A stretch of 64,000 bases of DNA, taken from the NCBI RefSeq assembly GCF_026213295.1, contig NC_079414.1, forward strand, positions 5,615,476-5,679,475, in the 5' to 3' direction. The first letter of the stretch is position 1, and each line of letters begins with the position of its first letter. A program made the translations under genes and the position numbers. This DNA is from Gadus chalcogrammus. Taxonomy: Eukaryota > Chordata > Actinopteri > Gadiformes > Gadidae. The notes below the pieces were generated by a model, which did no database searches, had not been told where the DNA came from, and saw nothing but the letters and a program-made list of their open reading frames with translations. This document shows, one piece after another, positions 54,591-64,000 of the stretch.

Positions 54591-55735
54591 ACTTTGTTTT
54601 GGTTAGCTGCTTACTGACCTTAAACACACCTACCAATTACAATTATGCTCTTCCAGTAGTACTGTAGCAAAAAGGATAGCTTCCAATGGAAAAATACCAC
54701 ATACCCATGACCACATGTCATTATGTTATCAGAAGAACAGTGGCTGACCTTCGTGATAATTTTGGTCTATATATTCTGCTTGTATTAGAAGTAGGCTTTT
54801 ATGTATTGCTGACATGTAGGCCCAGGTTATAAACAATGTTGTAAGGCTGTCTAGTCTCATATTCAAAATTCTCACCTTTCAGCTGCCTGTCCAGAGCATG
54901 TCCCTGTCTGGCCACTGCTTTCAGCATGCCTGTCAAGTTACTTACTGTTTGAAAAAAACTGCGTATGCTTGCCTGTTGGTCCAGTTTCTTCTGCTTTTTA
55001 GGTAACCTCAAATCCTCCATTACTCAACTTTACTTTCTTGGCTCTCACTGAAGAAAGAGTGTGGGGTAACCATGACAACGCAGAAAGTCGCGAGGTGGTT
55101 TCAAACTAAATCGCACAAGTGTACAATTAGGAGGGGGGATTCACACACTCAACAAACGGAAATAAATTGAAAATAAATAAGACATAACCAGTGATGTTGA
55201 TAGGTTTTCAATGTAGTGAGTCCCCGGGACCCACAGGTGGCGAGTTGGGTGGGTCCCTGAGAAATTCAATGGGTCCCGACTCCCCAGTTTAAAAAATGTG
55301 TTTCTTTTTTATTATTATTCTATTTCTTAAATTAAATTAATAGTGTTAAACTCCTTGATGGTGGTATGATATGGTTAGAGCTGGAGTACTCAACCGTTCA
55401 TGTTTAACACTAGAAACGCCGGGCCATTTTTACTTACTCCTAGCGCCGCAAGAGGGGTCAAATGACCCCTAAGTCATTTTAATGAGGCTGTGCATTTGCA
55501 CATAATGATCACTAGGTGGCGCCAATGAGCTATTACCGCGCGAGCGCCACATTTGTGTGTGTGTGTGTGTGTGTGTCACAAGTAGATGCGCAGAGGGTTG
55601 AAACAGCGCTTGTCCGATCTGCTCACAAGAAGGTTTCTTTGGCCAGTTACTGTGATTAAACACGAGTTGTTTAATGTTCACAATGTATCGTTTTTCATGG
55701 GGAAAATGAGATGCGTCCCCGGGACGCATGGATAG

Positions 55736-56819
55736 CAGTGGTGTATAAAGTACTCAAAAGCCATACTTAAATAAAAGTACAGATACCTTACTGGAAAATT
55801 ACTTAAGTAAAAGTAAAAGTCACCTTTTAGAATAGTACTTAAGTAAAAGTATTAAAGTATCTGATCTTTACTGTACTTAAGTATCAAAAGTACTTTTCTG
55901 ATATTAAATGTACTTAAGTACTGAAAGTAAAAGTACAAGTAACTGCTGTTAATAAAAAAGCGGTGAAAGAACCTTACTAGTTTAAAATGTTGTGCTGGTG
56001 GTATTTATTTTGAGGTCGTGAAGTTTCTAATTTTTTGATTGAGACCTGTATGATTTTGCTTTGATTATTGTTGTTTCCCCTTCGTTGTTGATCTTTTTTG
56101 AAAACATCCTTCCACTGCATATTGCAGTCCATTTTGCCATGATCTGGATGCTGTCGCGGAGTTACTCCAAAAAAAAATCACTGACAGATATCGTAGCCCG
56201 ACCTATTATCCCGCAAGCGCTGGTACACGTTACTTAATATTGATTTTGGTGTCATCCAGGATCGCGGATTTTCGGAAAACTTAAGTCCCTGCCCAAAAAG
56301 GGTATTTAAATTAGCTTTGTAGCAAAAATGGCACATATACAGCGTATTGAAGTGTATAAGATAGTGTTGTAATACTGCGTGTACAAACCAGCCTGATACA
56401 AATAGTAGAATTTTGATAGCCCTTGCCCTCGTCCCAGCCATGCATTTGTGTGTTGACAGTCGTAGGAGTTTTGATCGACGTAGCAACAGTAACTAAGCAA
56501 GGGGGCTTTGCGAACGTGCGCTGGGACAGCTGATTCGCCAAACAGGCTCGCAGTCTGTGTTCTACCACAGTCCCCGACGTTATTCTCATATCTCTCATGA
56601 TTCATTTTTTTTTTTCTAAAGCTGAGTTGATTTTGTAACGAGTAACGAAAGTTTCAAGGGAAATGTAGCGGAGTAAAAGTATCCGTTTTCTTCGCAAAAT
56701 GTAGCGAAGTAAAAGTAAAAGTACAGAGAAATATAAGTAGTAAAGTAAAGTACAAATATCCAAAAAAACTACTTAAGTACAGTAACGAAGTATTTCTACT
56801 TCGCTACTATACAACACTG
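55736..56819. mobile_element. nested non-autonomous hAT, 1084 bp
   Basis: Ends CAGTGGTGTATAAAGTACT and its diverged inverse TATACAACACTG; perfect 8-bp duplications ATGGATAG at 55728-55735 and 56820-56827. Rich in AAGTAAAAGTA-type repeats near both ends. Confidence 0.87.
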
Positions 56820-57204
56820 ATGGATAGTGAGTTTAGCGCGTCCTTTCAGATTTTAATGCGTCAGGGACGCAGGACGCGTACCTAGCAACATCACTGCATA
56901 ACAAGAGACCGATCCATTGACAGGGTTCATAAAAAGAGAACATATATTTTACATTTTATCCTGCTGAATATTGGGGGGGACAGGTTAGTATTTTCTCAAC
57001 ATTGGGGGGGACACGACCCCCCCAAAGAATGCGTGGTTACGCCCTTGCTGTCCATGGTACTAGCAACCTGCTCTGGTGCTTCAGATGTATTCAGGCTAAA
57101 ATGACTTGATTGTCTGATGCCTCATCATCCCAGCCAAAGAGTATTGGTATTATTAGTAATGGCTACTTGCCAAATCGAATCAAAATTGTCCAATGTATTT
57201 GTTA

Positions 57205-57362
57205 TCATTCGTAGCGATGATCAGCAGAGAAATAATTCGCCAAAGTCTTTGACGTCGCTTAGCAACCGAATACGAATGTAGTCTACAGCATTGAGAAGAG
57301 CCGTGTGATAAGTAAGGGATAATGTATAGAATGCCGGTCATTATCGGGAAAATAAGCCCCTA
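57205..57362 (-). repeat. dispersed repeat R2, copy 3 (inverted)
   Basis: Reverse complement of the R2 core, facing copy 2; the two flank the nested hAT block. Confidence 0.7.
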
Positions 57363-57639
57363 AATAAGCCAGGCCTAATCAATTGTGATTAGGCCCTGGC
57401 CACAATTGATTAGGCCTAGGCATAATCAATTGTGCGGCCTATAGGCCTAAACAATTGTGTATTAATATCTTTAGCATTCAAATTATTGCAGTCTATTTTC
57501 GTAGGGTACTCTGCTGTTGGCCTTGATGAGGAGATATTTTAACGCTTTTTAACCCCATTTCCCTGCGACATTCCTGCGTCCCCCTCAGAACGGAGCCCAT
57601 TTCAGCTCCTACGAACGTCGTGAGTGCAGTGAACGCACG

Positions 57640-58215
57640 TTTTGGTGCTTGAACACCGCCGCACGGCAACCGCCCTTATAACCGCCCAGCTGCCGGAGGG
57701 TTCAGCGCGGTGGTGCGAAGGCCAGTCGTTTTCAAAAGCGGCTGCTGCTGCTGCCACTGCTGCCGCCGAAAGCTGCTTTCACACCGCCGCGCAGCAACTC
57801 GCCACCTCCATTCATTTCAATGAGGGAAGGGCGGCAGAGGGGAGGCGGTTACAAAAGCGGCTGAAAACCAGGAAGCGGTTGCCGCCCACGTGAACGTGCA
57901 CAGATTTTGCCCTGCCGCTCAGCTTTCCCCGTGTTGAAACTTTCGGCGGCAGCAGCAGCAGCCGCTTTTGAAAAAGTCTGGCCCTTCACACCGCCGCGCT
58001 GAACCCTCCGGCAGCAAGATGGTTATGGGCGGTTGCCGCACGGCGGTGTGCAAGCACCTGAAAGTTTCAAAACGGGGAAAGCTGAGCGGTAGGGCAAAAT
58101 CTGCGGGTTCACGTGGGCGGCAACCGCTTCCTGGTTTACAGGCGCTTTCGCGTCCCCCCTCTGCCGCCCTTCCCTCATTGAATTGAATGGAGGTGAGTTG
58201 CCGCGCGGCGTTTTG
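57640..58215. repeat. interlocked inverted repeats X-Y-X'-Y'
   Basis: GC-rich. X (about 57640-57765) is inverted at X' (about 57951-58055). Y (about 57781-57950) is inverted at Y' (about 58060-58215). No protein family was recognised in the long open frames created by the base composition. Confidence 0.75.
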
Positions 58216-58404
58216 AAAGTTTGAGAGTTTCGGGACCGCCCCAAAGAAATTCATGATGGTTCGCAAGATCCATTGTGAGAATGATCGTACGAGCAAAGAT
58301 CCATCGGGAAACGAGGCCCTGGTCTGGTCCCTCTTTACTGTAAAAGTTACAAAAACAAAGGCTTTTAATTGAGAGAACTTCAAATTAGGGCTTTCAAGTT
58401 CTGG

Positions 58405-58640
58405 GCCAAGTTTCCCGAAAGCATCGTTAGCCTAAGTGGATCGTATAATGCGTCGTACGAGCATTGTACAGTTTTCACACCGTTTCCCAAAAGCATCGTT
58501 GCCGACCGTAGCTAACGAGGACTCCAGGGCCTCGTTTCCCGATAACGATGGATCTTTGCTTGTACGATCATTCTCACGATGGATCATGCAAACCATCGTG
58601 AATTTCTTTGGAGCGATTCCCGAAACTCCTCTTAACATGA
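58405..58640 (+). repeat. dispersed repeat R1, partial copy
   Basis: Shares TTTCCCGAAAGCATCGTTAG, CGTACGAGCATTGTACAGTT and TAGCTAACGAGGACTCCAGG with the R1 copies at 52.1 and 60.1 kb. Confidence 0.8.
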
Positions 58641-59654
58641 ACGGGCGTTCACTGCACTCACGACGTTCGTAGGATTGTAACTGTCCACTGACACAGTTGC
58701 AGGAAAATGGGGTTAAAAAGGGTTAAAATATCTCCCCATCAAGGCCAACAGCAGAGTAGCCTACGAAAAGAATAGACTGCAATAATATGAATGCTAAAGA
58801 TATTAAAACACAATTTATTAGGCCTAGGCCGACATATGCTATATCAGTCCTATTCCTGAACGCACTGTGCATACATTTTTTCACGGCAGTTGAAAATAAT
58901 TCCATATTACAAAAATCCAAAATAGCCTGTGTGACAACTACATTTATCTTTAAGTGCTGATTTCTGAAACATACTTTGCGCAGCAAAGAGAGCCAACTTT
59001 ATCTGATTCCGCATAGGGTTTCATTGATTGGCGCGCACTCTCTAGTCTAGATTATTTAGACATAAAAATGCAACGTTCCATTCACTCATTATCATTCAAA
59101 CTCAGAGGCTAGGCATTGACACACGGCTATTGCTGACCCGATTAGGAGAAGTTGGTCTATCCTGCCCATATTTTTGGGCAGGATGAAGTAGGCTATAGGT
59201 ATTTTTACACTGCCGAGCCAGTTTGTTATAGAAGCTTCGCACGCCTGGCGATTTCGTCTTCTTATCTCAAGTTTCCTGTTTAAAACCGCGGGGGTCAAAT
59301 CCCCCGTTCGTCACAGCGCAGGCTTTCTTGGTTCACTTGGGAAGGCGGGGCTGTGCACGGAGTCTCTGACCTCTTTAGAATAATTTGTATTATTGCATAC
59401 TCCCGAATGATTTCATTTTTTTTATAAATGAAGACATTGCATGCAATAATGGGTTCACGTCTGAGTGTAGACCACAAACGCGATTAACTATGGTCAGGGA
59501 TGTTCGTTACTGTCTAGACACGGTACAATAGTGAACTTCATCACAGCCTCACCGAAGCACCCACAGTGCTTAATGCAAACAATCGCAACGCAAAACGCCT
59601 GCAGAAATTCTCCGACACCCGCTGGTCTCAGCATGATTCATATCTACAGTAGCC
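58641..59654. other. stretch without recognised feature
   Basis: About 1 kb between repeat copies. I see no gene, RNA or bounded element. Confidence 0.5.
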
Positions 59655-60236
59655 TATGACTTCTGCCATTGATCAATATGAGGACATTTGAACCAAGATG
59701 GTTAAATAAAAAATCAGAGAGAGACAGAAAGTGAAGCTCGAAAGCGACCTCCCACAGAAGAGCAATGGAATCATTTGATTTAATGTATGCCTTGTGACGT
59801 GGCGTTTGATCGGTACATTTCGGTGTATTTTTTGAATTTTAAATTGCTGCCATAAATTATGTGTTGTTGACTTCTAACATGTCTCTATCTTTGCTGTTTA
59901 AATCTCACAGTAGTCTATGAGTAATATATCGATAGTAACCACTGTTTATGGTTGCAAAATTGCGCCAGCTGGGCATTCCATGGTATTGGATGTGCTTTAA
60001 TAAAACGCATCCAATGCACGGTATGTCCGCTGATGACGCCACTGAGACTATAGTAGGCTAACGATGCTCTTAGAATCCTACGAGTACCCCTGGAGTCCTC
60101 GTTAGCTACGAGCATTTTCATGGCGTTCGTTAACAACGATGCTTTTGGGAAACGGTGTGAAAACTGTACGATGCTCGTACGACGCACTTCACGATCCACT
60201 TAGGCTAATGATGCTTTCAGGAAACGGGGCCCAGGG
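59655..60236 (-). repeat. dispersed repeat R1, right copy (inverted)
   Basis: Inverted relative to 52098-53055, ending ...AAACGGGGCCC. It directly joins the decayed Gypsy fragment via a further GGGGTACTCGTAGGATGCTA segment. Confidence 0.8.
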
Positions 60237-60250
60237 GTACTCGTAGGATG

Positions 60251-62456
60251 CTAAGAGCTTGTGGGTGACAGCAGTGCAACTTCCACATACCTTGAGAAGT
60301 AATCTACCAGTAGATCGGTCTTGCCTTGCAGCATGAAAAGGTCAGCTCCCAAGGTTTGCCAAGGCCTGTTTGGCATCTCTGTTGGCATACGCAGCTCTTT
60401 GACGTTCCTTTTCTCTTGATTGCAGGTCCTACATTTCAGCACCATGTCATTCAGCTGACTACTGAGTCCTGGCCACCATACCGTCTGTTTGGCCCGGCCC
60501 CTGTGCTTTGTCACCCCCAGGTGTCCCTCATGTAGCCTCTGCAGCACATCACCTTGTAAGGCCGATGGGATGACGAACCTCTTGCCCCGCAGCAGCAGTC
60601 CATCTTGCACAGTCAGCACTGCTCTATAAGCCCAGTAATGTCTCAGCACTCCCTGCAGTTGACTTTTGTCAGGCCAGTCGTCTGTGCAGTACTCCATCAG
60701 TGCAGAGCATGTGCTGCCTTCAGGTGCTCACGTAGGCTGCAAAGATAATCTCCACTGACAGAAATGTTGCTGATGACAGAGTCTACATAGATGTTGCTGT
60801 CCTCTAGTAGGCTTGTATCCGTGTGTGCTCTTGCGGCTCTCAGAGGAGCATGAGATAAGGTGTCGGCTGTCCACAGGCTTTTGCCAGGGACATGATTGAC
60901 TGTATAGTTGTACCTCATGAGTCTCATCCTAAACCTTTAGATTCTTGGTGGGAGGTCATCCAAAGCTTTCCCTCCCAGCAGACTCACAAATGGCTTATGG
61001 TCAGTTTCCAGCTCGAATGGTCTTCCCAGGATTAAACAGCTGAACCTTTCACATGCCCACGTCGCAGCCAATGCCTCCTTCTCCACTTGAGCATAGCGCT
61101 GCTCTGTTGGTGACATTGACCTGGACGCATATGCCACAGGTGACCACATGGCATTGCTCTTCTGCAGCAGGACTACCCCCAGGCCCAAGGAAGAGGCATC
61201 CTCAGAGATTTTTAGTGCACTGTTTGAGTTGTATAGTGTGAGCACTGTCATAGCAATTTGTCTTTTTCAGCCAGGTTAGGCATGAAGCGGCCCAGCTGAT
61301 TGACCATGCCCAGAAAACTCCTGAGTTCGCTGACATTTTTGGGTGCATCCATTTCTTGTACTGCTCTCGTCTTCTCTGGATCTGACTTCACTCCATCTGC
61401 TGAAATCACATGACCCAGGAATCTGACCATGTGTTGTGTGAGCTCGCATTTGTCCATGTTGAGCATAAAGCCAGCCTTTTGTGCCTTCTCTAGCACCCAT
61501 GTTGGCATCTAATTTGCTGAATGCTGTTGCACCAGCTAACATGCCCAGAGTGTGTTCGACAGAAGGCAGGATCAACTTTTCTCTGCATACTGATTCATTC
61601 ATTTTTGTGAAATCCACACAAATGCGAACATCACCTGCTTTTTTCGACACCACCACCATCCCGGCACACCAATCAGTCGGCTCCTCAATCTTGGTGATTA
61701 CGACCATTCTCCTCATTCACTTTTCCCATAAGCGGTAGAGGTACTCTGCGTGGTGTGTGGAGAGAGAAGGGCACAGCCTCTGGCTTTAATTTAATTGAGT
61801 ATCTGAACAAGACCCAAGCCGCTCCACAGCTTCGGATACTGTTGTTTAAACGATTCCATGGCGATGCCGTACGACATAAATGTCCTCTATGGCCGTCTTT
61901 TTCCCTCGGCGCAGCGTTTCTCTGGCTACACCTAGGACAGAGAGTACATTGCCACCTGGCCCAAACAATGGCCGTGTCGACACTGCCAGGCACTTCACAT
62001 CATGCCCCCCTGTAATGTCATGGTACACCTCGGCTGGCATGGCGGTGACATCAGCACCAGTGTCTATTTTAAAGAACGCTTGTTTTTGTCTCACTTGTTG
62101 CTGCACCGTCCACGGGTCTTTTCCAGCATCCACGGCCCCCAGGAAAAAGCTCTCTTCTTCGTCTGTAGTGACAGCATTCAGTGATTTTGCACTGTTTCTG
62201 CACACCTTGCCATGATGTCCATTTATTCCACAGTTCTGACACACAGCATCTTTAGCAGGGTATTCCAATATTCCTGCGAGGGCATTTTCCCACATCTATT
62301 ACAGGCCTTTGAGCCTGACTGTGGCCATGCATTAGGTTTATTTTTGCCTGATGTTTGTGTTTGTGCTTGTGGCTGAGGCTTTGATGGAAATTTGAGTTTT
62401 CTGTAGCTTTTAGCATGCACAGTATCAACTTAGAGCACTTGCTAGCACCGCCATTT
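60251..62456 (-). pseudogene. decayed Gypsy gag-pol fragment
   Basis: Minus-strand remains of an element related to, but clearly diverged from, the intact one: zinc knuckle (CNRCG...CQNCGINGHHGKVC), protease (IDTGADVTAMP), RT palm start (FSKLDANMG), RNase H (SEDASSLGLGVVLLQ) and integrase HHCC with the first catalytic Asp (LGADLF). Several frameshifts are seen (about 62290, 61990-61850, 61700, 61250, 60930, 60697). About 80 RT residues, including the catalytic Asp pair, are deleted at about 61498. The integrase is cut off after its first Asp and no LTRs were found. Confidence 0.85.
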
Positions 62457-63196
62457 TCACCTCATAAGTCAGACTGCTGTCGTCTTACTTCTTCAGACTG
62501 CCTTGTCTTCGGCAGTGCTACGCTGACGGTTTCGGGCCGCCCTGACAATTGCTCCCGCGCCCCCTCGCTTCTCCGTTCGCGTCGTATATTTTAATTGATA
62601 TATTTTTTAATTAAGGGCGCCACCAGAGGGCGCCCCCAACGCATTTGTCGCCCTAGGCGGTCGCCTAGCTCGCCTATGCCGATCGCCGGCCCTGGTTGGA
62701 CCTTATGTAGACAATGTTTGCTGTTGTGCAGTGTGTCTCCGTGAGACAGTGGTAGAACCAAGCCCCAACCACAGCGAGATATACCAGCATCCAATGCGGA
62801 AGTGACAAACATTGCAGTAGCACCGGGTGGCCACTACGAGGTGGTACCAAAAGGGAGCAATTCTTCGTCGTCACATCTTAAACAGGCCGTTTTCACAGTC
62901 TTATTAAACCTATTTACAGCCTGGTCCAAAAAACCATTCTAGTCAGTATGTTTAGTTCATATCTCCATGACAACACTGAGGGTGAATTTTTTTTTAGGAG
63001 GTGAATTTTTTTTTTATTGGAGGTTAAAATGTATGAATAATTAGGGGCACGTCCTCTTGAGTGACAGCTCTCTAATGTTGCTAATTCGGTGCACGTCACC
63101 TAGATGGGCGTATCTCCCGCCCCCCATCAATGAGGGGCGGGAGATCAATGCCCTTTTTTGGTTAAAGGGAATGAGGCGTTGTCAAACTATGACGAG
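62457..63196. other. stretch without recognised gene
   Basis: Contains a GGGCGCC-rich repeat motif (62625-62690, CGCCCTAGGCGGTCGCCTAG). The rest is unassigned. Confidence 0.5.
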
Positions 63197-64000
63197 TCAA
63201 ACTAAAGGCCTGATTCCACCGGAGGCTTACGCGCCGCGGGACGGCTGCGCTGCGGTCACCGCTGCTGATCGCTTCCACTTTAATCAATGAGACCATTTCC
63301 ACCGGGCGCGCCGCGGAACGTTTCAGCAGCGTCCCAGGAGCGTTGTGCCGCGCCGCGCCGCTATCTTTCCGTCCAATTCAAATTTTGCCGCGAGCCGCTG
63401 CTAAACCGCGTCAATTTCGACAGAGCAGGTCGAGCCGGGCAGGAAGTGAAAAGTAAAAGCCATAAAGCATCCGGTCAATTTTCAAAATAAAACACAATAT
63501 TCAGCTCATGTAACTTCACATCAACATTATTACGTCATGACCGGTGGCACCAGGTCAGCAGTCAATCAATCAGAGGGTCGGCAACATGGACGACGAGAGA
63601 CTCATTGTCGAAGTTCAGCAACTTGAAGTCATTTATGTACCAAATCATCCTTTTTATAAGGAAAATGTCAGAAAGGACAAAGCGTGGCATTTAATTGCAA
63701 TAGTTTTGGGAGTGGAAGGTGAGTACATTAGGTTTAGGATTATCGCGTGATGTCGTGATCTCGCGTGAATACGGCTGGCTCGCAAGGCAGCGCTATGCTG
63801 GCGTTACGCTACATGCCCACTGCACCGTCAGTCAACGGACGTGGGAAGGCGTGGCTGACTGATGGGGGAGTAGTCTTTGCAGAGGCATCCGTCAGCCAAT
63901 CAAATCGCTTCGCCGGGTTCTTCCCGCCTCTTCCTGCTTGTTGCAATGCAAGATGACCCGCTTTCCCGCTTTCCAGTATCGTCAGAGCCCGAGTCGCGTC
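63197..64000 (+). mobile_element. probable Harbinger-type element, left end
   Basis: GC-rich start (GGCCTGATTCCACCGGAGGC), similar to the ends of fish PIF/Harbinger elements, followed by a MADF-domain exon. The right end is outside the window, so borders and transposase are not visible. Confidence 0.45.
63586..63718 (+). CDS. MADF-domain exon (Harbinger accessory protein)
   Basis: ATG at 63586 opens MDDERLIVEVQQLEVIYVPN, HPFYKENVRKDKAWHLIAIV, LGVEG, then a GTGAGT donor. The pattern (L-I-x-x-V, L-Y/I-Y, Y-K-x2-V-R-K, A-W-x2-I-A) is that of the MADF/Myb-like DNA-binding domain. In Harbinger transposons a separate MADF/Myb-like protein brings the transposase to the element ends. The domain continues in a later exon off the right edge. 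It could instead be a domesticated host MADF gene. Confidence 0.6.

Larger units (their letters stand above)
54390..57047. mobile_element. hAT-like element, 2.66 kb, with nested insertion
   Basis: Ends CAAGGGCGTAACCA and TGGTTACGCCCTTG (inverted); perfect 8-bp duplications CTGTCCAT at 54382-54389 and 57048-57055. A second hAT is inserted inside. A minus-strand frame at 54799-55020 (KKQKKLDQQASIRSFFQ) could be the start of a TTF-type hAT transposase, but this is weak. Confidence 0.8.

Noticed and set aside
57642..58383. Overlapping GC-rich frames of up to 154 codons
   Set aside because: They come from the GC-rich inverted repeats and run on both strands; no protein family fits.
62695..62880. 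Possible tRNA-derived SINE or 5S-like sequence
   Set aside because: No A/B box pair or cloverleaf could be supported by eye.

Overview
The window looks like teleost fish genomic DNA. The one host gene I can recognise is a vertebrate AMPA-type ionotropic glutamate receptor, split into many short exons. It is surrounded by very dense dinucleotide microsatellites, 8-bp-duplication hAT elements, LINE, DIRS and Ty3/Gypsy remnants, and MITE-like repeats of fish type. Species cannot be fixed from the sequence.

Region 1 (about 2.3-41 kb, minus strand) is a GluA2-type gene (gria2; the a or b paralogue is not decided). It reads right to left. I could place 18 exons with canonical GT/AG borders: signal peptide (40691-40622), amino-terminal domain, ligand-binding segment S1, M1, pore loop M2, M3, segment S2, then the two mutually exclusive 115-nt flop (3301-3187) and flip (2439-2325) exons. 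The exon with M4 and the cytoplasmic tail lies beyond the left edge. With flop, the exons join to exactly 794 codons in frame. Special points: arginine is hard-coded (CGT) at the pore Q/R site; a compact hairpin at the R/G editing site keeps the A.C mismatch; the flip exon carries Asn at the classical flip-Ser/flop-Asn position; and three introns split blocks that I recall as single exons in mammals.

The introns hold the mobile DNA. A Charlie-like hAT lies next to exon 15. An inverted pair of MITE copies sits in introns 10 and 2. Two hAT elements with 8-bp target duplications and LINE pieces lie in intron 2, and a hAT with a BED zinc-finger exon lies in intron 1. Long CA and GA tracts abut several splice sites.

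Region 2 (about 41-64 kb) lies upstream of the gene and is repeat-rich, with no host gene that I recognise. It holds an apparently intact Ty3/Gypsy retrotransposon (46295-51003; identical 196-bp LTRs, 5-bp target duplication, uninterrupted gag-pol), a decayed relative (about 60.25-62.46 kb), a hAT nested in a larger hAT (54390-57047), several inverted or rearranged repeat families, and at the right edge the start of a probable Harbinger-type element with a MADF-domain exon.

I found no evidence for a wholly new biological system. The strongest observations concern recoding and splicing control of the glutamate receptor, and the young retrotransposon.
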